Shown: one piece after another, positions 46,900 to 59,527 of the stretch
Layout of the letters: every line of letters starts with the position of its first letter
Position numbering within the stretch: position 1 is the first letter of the stretch
Source: Tamarix chinensis
Taxonomy: Eukaryota > Streptophyta > Magnoliopsida > Caryophyllales > Tamaricaceae
DNA length: 64,000 nt
Direction of reading: 5' to 3'
Assembly: GCA_030549775.1 (NCBI GenBank)
Contig: CM060173.1
Coordinates: forward strand, 33,600,110-33,664,109
Position numbers and translations under genes: made by a program
The notes under the pieces: generated by a model
The model's database searches: none
What the model saw: the letters and a program-made list of their open reading frames with translations, nothing else
Told to the model about the DNA's origin: nothing

Positions 46900-48884
46900 C
46901 TTTACATAAGTAATTTTGGATCAGAACGAGGATTTCGATCAAATGAATCAATCTAATATATGGTTCTTGAAGATGGTTGCAATATCACTAGTACCCAATA
47001 CATGTCTATGGAAAATGAAGCAAAAAATAAAGTATTTAGAGCCATATTCATCGAGTTAACCATGAATAGAATACGTTCAATATTATCATTTTCATTAGAG
47101 ATAGTGTTTGAGCATAGAAACATTTATACATTAGACTCGTCCAAGACATCAGATAATAAATTATCTTTTAATAACTTATGACCATGAAATAATAAATTTT
47201 TAGTATCAAAAACACCTTCCCACTAATAATTAATATAAGGTCAAATGAAAATATTTAAATTACCTCTTATATGCAATTATATGTTGGCATTGTAACATTT
47301 CACCTTGCAACAAATGTAGGATGTCCTCTGCCCTAATCTAGAAATTCACATCTTCTAATTTCATGTGCAAATTATTTGGAAGAGGAATCCTAATAAAATA
47401 CCATCCAAAAAAAGCTCCATATCCACATACAACCTAAATTGGGGTGATAGGTCATGATGCATGCTAATTTTTTTTAATTCCCAAGGCTTTTTGGGCTTCC
47501 GTATATTCCCTATATTTTTCCCTCTTACTAATATAATTTGGGATAAAATGACTACTCCCTAAATAAAAAAAAGTGGATGACATAGTTATTAGATCATATA
47601 TTATCTTCTAAGTAGCAAGAATGTAATCTACAATTAAAAAGTTTTGGATTACCTCATCTTTGATAATTATAAGGTTACTTGGCCATCCATCAAATTGCTC
47701 GACTATTAAGTACAATACGAGCATATCCTCTTCTTCATGATTATATGCCACATCAAATGGAACTAGCTCCATTAAATATACCTAAAAAATATCATGATTT
47801 GAGACCTGAACTTTGTCAACCCCCAATGGCAGAGTATGAAAGGTTGAGTCGGACTTAATTAATACACTAGCATTTGCTACAATAGGCCCATCCTTTATGA
47901 CTTGAAAGTTAAAAGGATACTTACCTTGTAATTAATAGTCAAAAGATTCAAGTTATGGTAAAAAATTAAATACATTCAAGTACATTGAGTGTAGTATAGT
48001 ATATTACCTCATTAATTTCCAGTAGAGGTCTAGGGACTCTAGTTGTGGAGGGTTCAATTAGATATTGTGAATATGATGACATACTATCCAACCTTATAGG
48101 GATTCCCTATTGTAATTCTCGTAATGCCGCAATTTCTTTCTCTATCTTTTCATGTGTATCTCTTGAAGGGAGAGAACTAGGGTTTTTATTTGAATACCTT
48201 AGATAGGTTAACTCATAATTATATGTTCTACATTGACCACCATCCTCTTGAGTGCCCAAAGCGTATGTTAAAAGGTCATTTGTACCTTTCAAAAACACTG
48301 GCTGGGTATTCCTTTCTCCAACCTGACAATTTAAAGTCATAAAAAATAGTTACGGATAAGTAACCATATTAAACTAAGTAAATATAAATGTTATGTGCCT
48401 TACAATTTTGTCAACCATATGTTGAGTAGGTTCATGAGCAGGATTTCTATTATTTATCCTAGCATATATTCAAAAATCAATTTGCTTTGGGGGTACATAT
48501 GGGGTCTAGGTTAGATCTGTTTCTTCTATAAATTGTTTCTCCTATTGCATCATGTAAAAATACTTAGTAAAAACATTAGATCATAAAAATAATTATTTTA
48601 ATAACAAGGCTTCTCTAGTTGCCTTGTTGCCTATACACCTTTTCTTATGAGTGTAAATGTTTTTCCTCTATTAGCTTTGTTTTTTTGCTCTTTTTGCCTA
48701 TCATAAACAAAATGGACAGATGATTTTAGTTTGAATTGTAACCTAAGTATGCTCTATTTATATTATAAAGTTAACAATAAGATATTTGCATGTACTTCAT
48801 ATTCCTCTAAAGTCCTCCATAAATATAACTCCCACCATTGGTTTACAGTGTTTGGCCATCCATGACTTCCAAACAATCTAGGAC
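46900..48884 (-). pseudogene. second CACTA ORF remnant (possible TNP1-like or protease-like part)
   Basis: Minus-strand pieces between the left subterminal repeats and solo LTR 2. An open stretch at 48,340-48,107 contains YNYELTYLRYSNKNPSSLPS and ends in a charged helix (HEKIEKEIAALRELQ) like those of plant En/Spm-associated proteins. A further piece at about 47,340-47,275 reads RAEDILHLLQGEMLQC. The pieces lie downstream of TNP2 in the element's orientation, where CACTA elements carry their second gene. The assignment rests mainly on position. Confidence 0.4.
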
Positions 48885-49810
48885 TTTATTGAAATACCCC
48901 AAAACCTAATTTTAAGAATTATATATAATTAAGGATTTATTTAGAAATTTATTAAATAAATTATTTTTATTAAAATAAAAGGAAATTAATTAGGGCTATT
49001 CATGAAGAAAATAATAAATATTTTTATTAGAAAAATTCAGTATTTTAGCTAATCAAGGATTTTATTTTAGAAAATAATTAAATAAATTATTTTATTTAAA
49101 ATAAGAAGGATAAAGTAGGTCCAAAATATCCAAATTAATTTTATTAACCTAACCCATTATTTTTCCTTTTTCCCTCTTTCCTTTTTCTTTTTCTTTCTTC
49201 CCTTTTCTTCCCTTTTTCTTTCTTCTTCCTTTTTTTTCTTACCTTTTCCCCGACCTTGGCCAACCCGTAGCTCATCCCTCCTTCCTTTCCTTCGGTGCGG
49301 CCCAACCCGCTCGACCGTCACCCTCCTTCCTTTCTCTTCTCGTTCCTGCGGCTCATTCTTCCTTTTCTTCCTTTTCTTTTTTCTTTAGCAGCCAAAGCAC
49401 CGTGTTTTTCCTTTTTTCTCCCACAAATGCCACATTTCATTAATCTGTCCCCCATCAGCTGGCCGGTGCTTCCCTCCATTTTTCCTTTCTTTCTTTTTCC
49501 CTAGAAGACCGGTTCACCCCACACCATTTTCTTTCTTCTTCTTCCTTCCTCCTTCTCCGACATCGCCGACCTACAACTGTGCCACCCAACGCCCTAGTTT
49601 TTTGCCACCGGTCACGCTCCCTTGACCAGTCATTGCACATACTACCTTGACCTGCCCCATCTCCCTTCCTTTTTGCACACAATCTTTTTTTAGCCAACCA
49701 ACCCTTCCATGTTCTTCATGGATTTCGCCGGCAAGCTCACTACCGGTGAGCCTGATCCAACCTTCCCTACTCCCACATCGACCCACAGAACCCTAACCTC
49801 TCATCTAAGA

Positions 49811-49820
49811 TCTATAAATA
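49811..49820 (+). promoter_or_regulatory. TATA box of solo LTR 2
   Basis: TCTATAAATA, in the same place and context as in solo LTR 1, about 0.92 kb inside the LTR and just after CTCATCTAAGA. Confidence 0.75.
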
Positions 49821-50286
49821 CCCACAATTAACTTAATCTCTAGACTTTTTCCCGTAACCCAACAAAATCCGCCTTGCATGCCATCGCCCCTTCAGACGCC
49901 ATTTTTGTTGCCTCTGGCCAACAACGCTGCTGATTCTGGCCACCCGAGTACTCACTACACTACCCTCTAACTAACTAAACCACCCGTCCCCCTTGATTCT
50001 TCCTACACAAGCCCCTCCGGTCATGCAAATTTGCTTCTCGATCAGCCCTTTCTCCCACCTCTACCACCCTTCGCGCCGCCGTCCGCCACCACTACCACTA
50101 CTTCCACTACTTCATTCACCTCCATTCTACCTCTCCATTTCCCAGCATCCAACTTTTCCCCTTTTCTTCACTTATTCCAGCCACCATCGGCGCCGCCTAT
50201 CACCACCAGCCTAAGGTTGAACCCTAAACCCTTTTTTACTATTTATAAAAGCTTTAATTTTATTTATTTTATTTATTTGAATATAT

Positions 50287-50712
50287 ATACTATTATTATT
50301 ATTATTAATGTTTTTATTAATATTTCTATTGAGGGTTGAAGCCCTATTATATTTTTATTGTTGTATATCTTTATTATTAATATTAATATGATATTATGAT
50401 TATTATTATTATTAATATTATTATTATTATTATTACTATTTCAAAATTATTATTATTATTATTACAACTATTTTATAATTAGTGTTGCTATTATTATTAT
50501 TGTTATTGTTATATGATTATTATTATTATTATTAATATTAATGTTATGATTGTTCTTACTACTACTACTACTACTACTACAACTTTCAATGTTAGTATTA
50601 TTATTCTATATAGGGTTGAAACCCTATTATGCCAATTTTCAATTGTAGTAGTGGTATTATAAATATCAAGTCTTATTGTTATTAATATTATCAATATTTT
50701 TTATCATTATCA

Positions 50713-50749
<37 letters not shown>

Positions 50750-51141
50750 GATTTAATAATTTTATTATTATTCAATGTAGGGTCGAACCCTACTTCATTT
50801 TATCTTTGATTATTATCATTACCATTATTACCGTTATGATTATTATTATTTTTTTCAATATTATTATGGCTCTTAGTATTTATTTTATTCTATTTCTATT
50901 ATTACTACTTTTTGTATTATTATTATTATTATTATTATTATCATTATTATTATTATTATTATTTTGGTAAAGGGGCTAAAGCCCTTATTTCACTATGTTT
51001 TTGAGTAATGCCCTTATTATTATTATTGTTACTATTATTATTCTTATTCTTATTAATATTATCATTGTTATTATTTTTAGTATCTTTGCTATTATGATTT
51101 TGGTATCATTATTATTATTATTAGGGTAAAGTCTTCAACCT
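50287..51141 (+). repeat. TTA-triplet arrays with five hairpins in solo LTR 2
   Basis: ATT/TTA arrays broken by short inverted repeats: GAGGGTTGAAGCCCTA (50,331-50,346), TAGGGTTGAAACCCTA (50,611-50,626), GTAGGGTCGAACCCTAC (50,778-50,793), AAGGGGCTAAAGCCCTT (50,970-50,986) and a weaker AGGGTAAAG..AACCTT (51,123-51,141). Spacing is about 155-280 bases. Confidence 0.85.
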
Positions 51142-51794
51142 TATATTATCAACTTTTATAATATTACTATTATTTCTTATATCTTTAGCAAGATATTAGT
51201 TAGTTAATGCCATTTTTATTAATATGTTATTATTTAATCAAAAGCCTAGCCTTAGAATAAGTTAGTAATTAATAGTATTTTTAGTAGGAGGGAATCTAAT
51301 CTTTAGTTTTTCCCTCATATAGGTGAGACCATTCAAAGCCCTAAGGAGGTGTAGGAGCATGCTCCAATACCGGTGTCGTTTTAGGTAAGGATGTTACTAA
51401 AGCCTATTGTGTGTTGATGTGCATTATATGCCTTGTATGTTATGCATCCTATGTTTATTATTGTAATTATTTCATGTGTGGCATGACGTGGAGTTGAAGT
51501 ATATTTCTGTGTTATTATATGGCATGTGTATTATGTATATGTGATGAAATATTATGGTATGTGATGATTGGTTTGTGACCCTTTAGACATGCATATGAGG
51601 ATGTATAAAAGTGGTATTGTGTAGGAAAAAGGTTGAAAATGGAAAATGGGAAATAAGCTAACCAAAGGGGAGTAAGTTGACAAAAAAAGAAATGAGTTGA
51701 CCGAGGGAGGTAAGTTGACCTAAAATGTTAATGATCCATCAGTGGGCGAAGAATAGGGGTGAAAGTAAAATGAAGGTATAGGAGAATCTAATTT

Positions 51795-52110
51795 ATGGTG
51801 TTGCATGGGAGAATCTAAACTAGGGTTTGTATGGATGGACTAAGAGTTTTGCATGGCAGATTTTATGGTGTTGCATGGGAGAATCTAAACTAGGGTTTGG
51901 TATGGATGAATCTTGGGTTATGCATAGAGGAATCTAGGGTTTTACGTGGAGGAATCTAGGGTTTTGCATGGAGGAATCTAGGGTTTTGTATGGATGAATC
52001 GAGGGTTTGCATGGGTGATTCTAAGGTTTTTATGTAGGAGTTTTATGGTTTGCATGAAAAAGTTTGAAGGTTTGCATGGGGAGGTTAGCATCTGCATGGG
52101 AGTAAAGTTT
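51795..52110 (+). repeat. GCATGG/AATCTAGGG minisatellite in solo LTR 2
   Basis: Irregular units of GTTTTGCATGGAGGAATCTAGG (about 22 bp), with longer variants at the left (GTTGCATGGGAGAATCTAA). It occupies the place of the 39-bp minisatellite in solo LTR 1 and shares only the GCATGG core. Confidence 0.8.
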
Positions 52111-52659
52111 ACGTATGAAAAGTTGATTTAGGGTGTGAGGAAGGTAATTTAAGTGTTGTTTGGGTGTTTGAACACTTTGGATGAAAAATAGTACGTGGAG
52201 CAATATAAGGGTATGTAGGAGACTGAGCTAGGGTTTGTGTGGACAATTAGGGTTTGGTGTTTGTGGTATCATGTGTATTTGGTGATTAAAGTGTAATTAT
52301 GAGGATGGAATTTATGAGTTGTGGTGTGTGGAGTGTTAAAATGATTTAGGTTGTGTGAAGTGGAGTAAGATGGGTAACTAAGGCCTAAATTAGGGTTTCT
52401 GGGGAAAAACCCTAGAGTGAAGAAATAAGTGGACTTAGAGGTGTGTAGTAGTGGGCCTTGACCCACATATTTTGGTGTTGGAGTTCTAGTGTGAGTTTGA
52501 GTATAGAAGAAAGGTTGTTGGGCAAGATAGGAGGTGTAGGGTTCTCTTGATATGATATGAGTCGGTTGGAGGATAAGTGTAAAGGGAGTGATTCATGCAT
52601 GTCTAGGGTAAAGCTTCTTAATAAGACACAATAATACGTTAATCATTTAAAGTGGAAGA

Positions 52660-53070
52660 TTGTTGAGCCATGCCCAGACCGATCCACTGGCGAATAATAG
52701 TGGTTAGGGTATGATGTTCTATATGTGACCAGTTCACCGGTAATAATAGTGGTTAGGCTTTGTACCTATGCATTTTTGGTCCACCAGCTATAATAGTGAG
52801 GGATTGTGTGCTCAACAAAACCGAACATATTTGTACTGAGACATGGGAAAGGCACTAAGTACTTATAGTGGAACACCATGAGAGTCGGGGCCAGACCGAT
52901 CCACCGACGAATAATAGTGGTCAAGAGTTTTATGCTCGGTGTATTTCCGGTCCACCAGCTATAATAGTGGTTAGGAGCTTTATGCCCCGTGTGTTTCCAG
53001 TCCACTGGCAATAATAGTGGTTAGGAGTTATGTACCCTGTATGTATTCGGTCCATTGGCTATAATAGTGG
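52660..53070 (+). repeat. CCACCGG-AATAATAGTGG repeat block in solo LTR 2
   Basis: Six or more copies of GGTCCACCRGCTATAATAGTGG-type cores, followed by TTAGGAGTTTTATGC or similar, at roughly 50-60 base spacing. Corresponds to 24,830-25,165 in solo LTR 1. Confidence 0.8.
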
Positions 53071-53849
53071 GGTTCCCGTACTCGTATGGATTTGATAAAA
53101 AACATGGTGTGAATTGATTTTCAATCAGAGATTAATTAAGTAATTATTCCAGACTGTAAATGGGCCTTTATGTATCTACCCAAATGATTGTAAGATGTTA
53201 TGTTATCATGATGGTCTTTATGTTCTTTTTTTCTTCTGCATGGTTTATGTGATTTTATGTGTTGGCCTTAGCCCATCGGTTACCTTACTCAGTAAGTAGC
53301 ATATTAATCACCCTTTTCATGGGTGCCGCTCATTCCCACAAGTAGTGGGCCCTTTTGACTCTGTGCAGGTGGGCAAGACATTAGGCAGAGCTGAGTGTTG
53401 AGCATATATTTGGCTCCAGGTTCGAGAGTAGTGTGGCCGGATTCACTCTTATGGTTATCTTATTTACTTCTATTATTCTTTTTGTATCAAATTTTTCCTT
53501 CTTATGGGTGACTACTTTGTATTGAATATTCTAGATGAAACTTTTATCTTGTGAAAGTTTTATTTCTTCTTTTTGAAATTTTGACCATATACTCTAATTT
53601 ATGATTCTTTTACGTGTAATATAATCTTTGATTTTATGAACTCTTGGTTTAAGTTTAACGATATTCTATTTTTAGCCTTAGCACTTGGTACTGAAATGGT
53701 TGGAGAGAACTGGTTTGGTACTAAGTGTGGCAGCAATATCCCCAGAATTCACGGGTTTTAATTTAAGTATTTCTATTTAAATAACAATTTAGTGAATTTT
53801 GGGGTGTTACATTTATAACTTGACTCATAAAAAGTTTTTTATGCCATTT

Positions 53850-56248
53850 TCTAACATTAAATCCTTGCTACAATCATTAAAATCAAATAGTTAGTATGCA
53901 TATAATTAAATTATCATATGGTAATAACAAAAAAAAGTCATATCTATTTAATACCATAGGGTCATCCCACACCATATCCTTCAACCCTCTTGGGACATCC
54001 CTCAAAGTCAGGTAAATGATGAGGATGTGTGCATTGCTATAGAGTTAAAATAATCAAGACACATATCCCTATTCTATCCTACTTGATACCTTAATTCACC
54101 AAAATCAACATTAAGCACAATTCTCTTTTTTTTTTCTAGCAATTTGTGTCAATCTAATTCTCCCCCTTTTTTATGTTTTTCCAACCTCCTGAGCATGTGT
54201 GTCATCATCAAGTGGATCCATTAAAAAAATTATATGTTAAGAAGTAATTAATATGTGATTTGATATAGCTAATATAAAAAAATATAGTCCTTTATTCATA
54301 AAATAAAACAAAACAAAACATAGGAAGTAATTAAACCTTTCATCTATAATGCTTTAATATATGACGTGTTCCGTCTTTAATCATGAACTTTGATTCAAGT
54401 ATATAAAATCCTTTTTCATGATAACCTCGTGTATAGTGGTCATGGGTAACATCATCATGGTTGGATGAGAAATGTAAGCTAGTAGTTAAAAAATTCTCCC
54501 CTTGTATGTCATCTTCCCATTTTTTGCATTTAATACAATGGACCATCGTTTATCAATTAGATTAGTAACATAAAATACTTGTTTTGCTTGTGAGGATGAC
54601 ATAAATGGGTCTTGCTAATGACCAAGCCTTGAAAGATCCATCTTTGTAAATCCATCTTCCATAGTACAAACCCCATTTTGATTATCAACCCATTTGCACT
54701 TGAATAAAGGAACTCTAAAAGCATTGTAATCCAATACCCATATTCTCTCTTTCACCTTATAGTGTGCCATTAATGCATAAACATGATTTTTTTCTCTGAC
54801 ATTTGACATATGCAAATCTTATAATATTACACTCATACTACTATTTTACATATTACTCTTGTCATCCCACTCCTTTAGGTAAAAGGTATAACCATTGATC
54901 ATATATGAGTTGTATGATATCACTTCTCTACAAGGAAGGTGTGACAACTACTATAAATGAATATCAGATCCAAATGATTAAGATGACAACCACTCTAAAA
55001 TAGAGCTTTTGTTTCTATCTAATATTTATTTCTAGATCCTATATGGATTTGAAGCCCTCAAATTATCCATGTGTTGATTCATATATGACTATAAATCATC
55101 TATATTATAAGGACATAAAGGTGAACTTGTGAAAATATTTGATCATCATCAATGATGACCATGAAAAATCCTTTGCACTCTTTCCCCTGTTCTTCTATAC
55201 CTTAATGTTTTAGTATAGAATGGCCTATTGTATTAACATTGGGTGAGAACTCACAAAATTTTTTTGTTCCTCTTCCACTAGATAACTCTTAGCATTGTAA
55301 CCTTCAAGCTTGTTCAAATTCCTCACATATCCATTTAATAATTTCATATACCTTTCAAATGGATACATCTAATGGAAATGAAGTGGCCCACATAATCTAA
55401 TCTCCCTAACGAAGTGAACCATTAAATGAATCATGATTACAAAGAATTATGGAGGAAATTACATATCAAGCTAGTATAATATAGTCATAATCTCACTTTG
55501 CAATTTATCTAACCATACAGGGCCAATAAAATTACTACATAGTTCATTGAAAAAGAAACAAATTAGGTGATGACACTTTGAACCCGATTTGGTAATATAG
55601 AATATATAGAAATCATCAAGATGTCTTAAATGAGAATATGATGATCATGAGACTTCATACCTACTAGCTTCAAATCTTTCATTGAAAAGTTTAGTGACGT
55701 TAGATGAATATCCTTCGAGAACCTTCACTTTGTGCAAACACTCACATAAAAAGATGCACTTTTTTTTCCCAAAAAGAGTATAACATGGAGGAGGTAAAAA
55801 ACATTTTATTTTTCACCTTCTAAAGATGTAATATTGTTCTTATACCCATGTCGACCAAGTTCAACCATGCATGGATTCCATCATTTGTATTTTTTAGGTA
55901 TATTTAGAAGTGTGGCAATTAGATAATTAAATATATTTTTCTTAATATGCAACACATCAAGACATGTGTCATATGTACAACTTCTTCCAATATGGAAGGT
56001 TAAAGAACATTAACCTCTTCTTCCACTAGCTTAAAGAGATTGTTTTCTTTTCCCAAAATACACATTCAAGTATTTTAATTTTTCAAATACTTGAAATCCC
56101 ACGAAAGGATTAAGAGATTTTCCTTAAACTTTTTTATTAAAAGCATTTCTTTGCCTATGATAATAACCATTTTTAAGCAAGAATCTACGATGTCTAAGAT
56201 AAGGAGTCTTCGTACTCCTTGATCGTTGGAGAAACTTTGTGTTATCTT
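53850..56248 (-). pseudogene. CACTA TNP2-type transposase remnant
   Basis: In minus-strand order: YLRHRRFLLKN (about 56,200-56,165, the family's YMGHRRFLP), NLPYWKKLY (about 55,995), a worn MGIRT..L block (about 55,850), FSMKDLKLVGMKSHDHHILI (about 55,685-55,625), the DUF4218-type region with FERYMKLLNGYVRNLNKLEG (about 55,355-55,295), and the DUF4216-type region VYALMAHYKVKERIWVLDY..FRVPLFKCKWVDNQNG (54,800-54,660) followed by ITNLIDKRWSMVHC-like debris to 54,340. Stops in most blocks make it non-functional. The TRIM at 56,249 removed contact with the N-terminal part. Confidence 0.82.
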
Positions 56249-56950
56249 TGTGAAACCTTGAGTCAATACGACCATGCGGGGGCTATCCTAGAGTGCTTTC
56301 ATAATGATTGGCTAGCCCCACAAATAAATACGAGTCCTTTCAGCATGGTTTGTCCTCACTCACACACTTCCTGAGAAATTTTTAGAAATTTTTTTAAACA
56401 TTCCAGGAAGTTTGCCTAACATGCTTAATTAAAGAGTTTTTAGGAAGAAATTACTAAAAGGATAGTATACCATATTGATATAAATAGATATATTAGTTCT
56501 TATAACACTTCCCTCAAATTGGGGGTATTATATTCACCCCCAATCAAAGAATGCAATATACTCATTGGGCTTGAATACTGACCATTTCAATATATTCTAT
56601 CCCAAGAACCATTCCACTAGCGACATACTAGCTCATTCAAGTTCAACGAGTGGTCACTTTTCGCTCTGATACCATTTGTCACACTCTAAGTCGATACGAC
56701 CATGTAAGGGACACCCTATAGTGCTTTTAGATTGATTGGTTGACCCCATACATTGACATGAGTTATTTTGGCGTGCTTTGTCCTTGCTCATGCACTTTTT
56801 GAGAAATTTTTAAATTTTTTTTAAAACTTTCTAGGAGGTTCACCCATCTTAAAATTTTCTTCACATCCAACACACTTAACTATAGAGTTCTTAGAATAGA
56901 ATCACCAATATTATGGTATACCATGTTGATATAAGTAATCATATCAATCT
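56249..56950 (-). mobile_element. TRIM (terminal-repeat retrotransposon in miniature)
   Basis: Two direct repeats of about 260 bp (56,249-56,507 and 56,677 to about 56,950) share GTCRATACGACCATG, CCTA-AGTGCTTT, CACTTTTTGAGAAATTTTT-like and GGTATACCAT-TTGATATAA. On the minus strand the right repeat is the 5' LTR, ending GTGTGACA. It is followed after two bases by TGGTATCAGAGC (56,663-56,674), a tRNA-iMet-type primer site. The left repeat is the 3' LTR, beginning TGTTATAAG at 56,507 after the purine-rich tract TTTGAGGGAAG. The 169-bp interior has no coding capacity. Confidence 0.85.
56663..56674 (-). other. TRIM primer-binding site
   Basis: The minus strand reads TGGTATCAGAGC, complementary to the 3' end of initiator methionine tRNA, placed two bases after the LTR end. 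Confidence 0.88.
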
Positions 56951-58149
56951 ATTATCTAGGATTTATATGTTATTAACCTAAGTAAAAATATCATTTATTC
57001 ATAATTATTTTTATAAGATTTAATTTTTTCTCAAATTTTTCTCTCTTGGATAGATTTTATAGGTAAAGATAAAAATGAAGAAATTCAAAGGAGAAATCGA
57101 AGGAAAGAGGAAATGAAGCAACGAACACATCAAGAGATATTGAATCAATGAAAGAAAAGACTAGAAATGAAGAATATATATTAAAGGGAAGTTAGTATTG
57201 AAATTCTATAGACAGATGATGAAGGAACAAAGAACACAGTACCCCCATGTTTCCTAAACACGTGCTATGTTATTTTTCTAGAAGATAAAAGTTACAGTTT
57301 TCAAAATTTAGCAATTGGCAAAGAATTCAGAGAAAAATACGGAGGTCCTATGTTTTCCAAAATACGAAGATGATATCATATCTCATTTACCCCTTTTCTT
57401 ATCATATTTCCACAATATACACATGGGTAAGATACCCACAATGGATCTTTTGAATGTTTAATGGATGACTTAATAAAGTCTTGAACATTGTCTATATATT
57501 CTTTTATATAACCTTCTTGTATATATCCACAATGAGAAATAAGTATTGGCCCCTAAATTGTAAAAAAAAATGGGGAATCCAACAATAGTAGCCAAGTGAA
57601 GAGAAAAACCAACAACATACGCTAAATAAATATATACCACAATAACATTTGCACTAGTAACAATACCACGATTTCTACAGAGTATTATCTTTTTCATTTA
57701 TATAATCTATTTTTTTGAAATATATAGTTTGATAATATATATTAAAAAAATATCACCACAAAAAACTAACATAGAGTATATAGATATACACCATAACATC
57801 ATATATAGTATGATGAACAAAGAATATTGAAATACACAACATAGAGGTTTGAATAAGAAATAACACAAGAAAAATTCATAAATAAAGAGAAACTTATATA
57901 CAATGCTTAAACATCAAAGAAAAGGGAAACCAATGAATAATGAGCATACTATGAGTAAAGAGAGAGAAATGTGATGACGATGAAATATAGTGGAACAAAA
58001 ATGAGCAAGAAAGTCAGCAAAGAGAAGAGAGAAAACAAACAATAGTTGTGGAGCTTTGTCACTTTGAATGACACTATCTGGATATTGAGCGGTCAAGTAA
58101 AAATGTGATGGTGGTTCTAGGTTAAAAAATGACAAAGTGAAAAAAATAG
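56951..58149. other. upstream part of the CACTA element, no gene readable
   Basis: AT-rich DNA that should hold the start of TNP2 and its 5' region. I could not align any block with confidence. Short frames at 57,470-57,697 and 57,914-58,135 lack known motifs. Confidence 0.45.
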
Positions 58150-58420
58150 GGTAAAAGGGTATGCACAGTAGTTATAAGTTAAAGTCAATGTGTATACCCT
58201 AATAGTGGAAAAGGGAATACATGATGGTTTTACCTTATAACCATCGTGTATTCCCACCATAAGAGAGGTCAATATTGGTCAAAGGAATACACGATTAGGG
58301 TTTACATAATGGTTTTAACTTATAACTACCATTTATACCCTTAACCATTATTTATCTTTCTTGTTAAGGGTATATATGATTGTTATAAATTAAAATTGGT
58401 GTGCATACTTCCCGTTTATA
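58150..58420. repeat. right subterminal repeats of the CACTA element
   Basis: Inverted and direct copies of AACCATCGTGTATTC / GAATACATGATGGTT at 58,218-58,256. Related words TGGAATACACGATTA-like (58,283), ACTACCATTTATACCC (58,325) and GTGTGCATAC (58,400) mirror those at 45.6-46.1 kb. Confidence 0.7.
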
Positions 58421-59515
58421 TTGCTAAAATGATCCTTTCATGTTGCTTCTCACCGGGTACTGGATTAGATAACAACTTAGTTTGAAACCACCTTATACTA
58501 GCCACTATTTAATCCAATTCATGTACCAGTGTAGGAAAAGACCAATATCCTAGCAACATGAAGGGAACTATGAGAATCAAGTCATGACACATGCCACAAC
58601 CTACTATAACATCAATGGTGTCGTTCCTCCTTGCTACCGAACATGAAATTTAATTAATATTGAATGGTTTCAAGATGTTATTCACTTGATTCATTAACCA
58701 CCGGAGGTCCCATGACTAGCTGGCATCATGTTGCGTCCATTAATGACTTACAAGAGTTCAATATCATGCGTAGTGATCCATTCTTCCTCCCTCTATGTAA
58801 TTTATTGCTCTATCTTTCTTCCTAACCCTTTGTAAAGTTGAAACATGTACTCTTTAATGTGTTGGTTGGATTGGGATGAATCAAGGTGAATCGGCTTACT
58901 CACCTATATTCACCCAATTTGGGAATATTTTAAAAAAGATCACTATGTTAATTAAGGTTGAGGGTGTGATTAGCGATGGAAAATAATGTTGTTTTTTTTA
59001 GAAAATAAAAACATATTTATAAATTTTTTTCTCAATTTTTTTATTGAAACATTTGAAAATATAGTTTTCCAACTATGTGAAAAAAAAAACGAACAATAGT
59101 CTAAATTATGTTTTCTAAATTTTCCATATGAATGTATGTCTATGTTTTCTTATTGAAAAAATTATTTTTATTATTATTGTTTTTGTTTTTGTTGTTGTTG
59201 TTTTTGTTGGTTTTGTTGTTGCTCACTCCTATAATAAAAGAAGTGATACTAATGACAATATTGTTATTATTATTGATAATAATAGTATTATTATTATTAT
59301 TATTATTATATTATTATTATCATTATTATTATGAATAAAAATAATATTAGTAATAGCAATGATAATAAAAATAATATTAATATAATTATCATTTCCATTA
59401 TTAATATAAATAATGTAAATATTTCATCAATAATACTAATAAAAACAATATTATGATTAATAGTATTAATATTAATAAGAAAGTAATGTTAATGTTATTA
59501 TTACCTTTAATAAAA
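58421..59515. other. unassigned spacer with a TTA microsatellite
   Basis: No gene recognised. 59,160-59,500 is an ATT/TTG triplet-rich stretch whose low stop density gives two overlapping poly-Ile/Leu frames (59,128-59,338), which are artefacts. The Helitron ends at its right border. Confidence 0.6.
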
Positions 59516-59527
59516 CTAGATTTGCAC

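Larger units (their letters stand above)
48890..53811 (+). mobile_element. solo LTR 2 of the very long LTR family (4,922 bp) with 5-bp target duplication
   Basis: It starts TGAAATACCCCAAAACC and ends TTTTGGGGTGTTACA, flanked by TTTAT on both sides (48,885-48,889 and 53,812-53,816). Parallel to solo LTR 1 in content and order: AT-rich start, pyrimidine-rich U3 (49,155-49,790), TATA box, C-rich leader, TTA arrays (longer here, about 50,287-51,130), GCATGG minisatellite, CCACCGG..GTGG repeats, GGGCCTTTATGTATCTACCC block, and TTAGCACTTGGTACTG block near the end. No pol. It splits the CACTA element. Most of the length difference from LTR 1 lies in the triplet arrays and the following minisatellite. 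Confidence 0.9.
45585..58430 (-). mobile_element. decayed En/Spm (CACTA) transposon opened by solo LTR 2 and a TRIM element
   Basis: Subterminal repeat clusters occur at both ends (45,600-46,120 and 58,150-58,420). Between them, on the minus strand, are TNP2-type remnants. Without the 4.9 kb LTR and the 0.7 kb TRIM the element is about 7.2 kb. The left end may be CAATGCTAGAGAAAAC (about 45,587), a worn CACTG start. The right end near 58,430 is not resolved. I found no 3-bp duplication. Confidence 0.7.

Noticed and set aside
59128..59338. Two hydrophobic ORFs that look like membrane proteins
   Set aside because: Shifted readings of the same ATT/TTG triplet-rich DNA.
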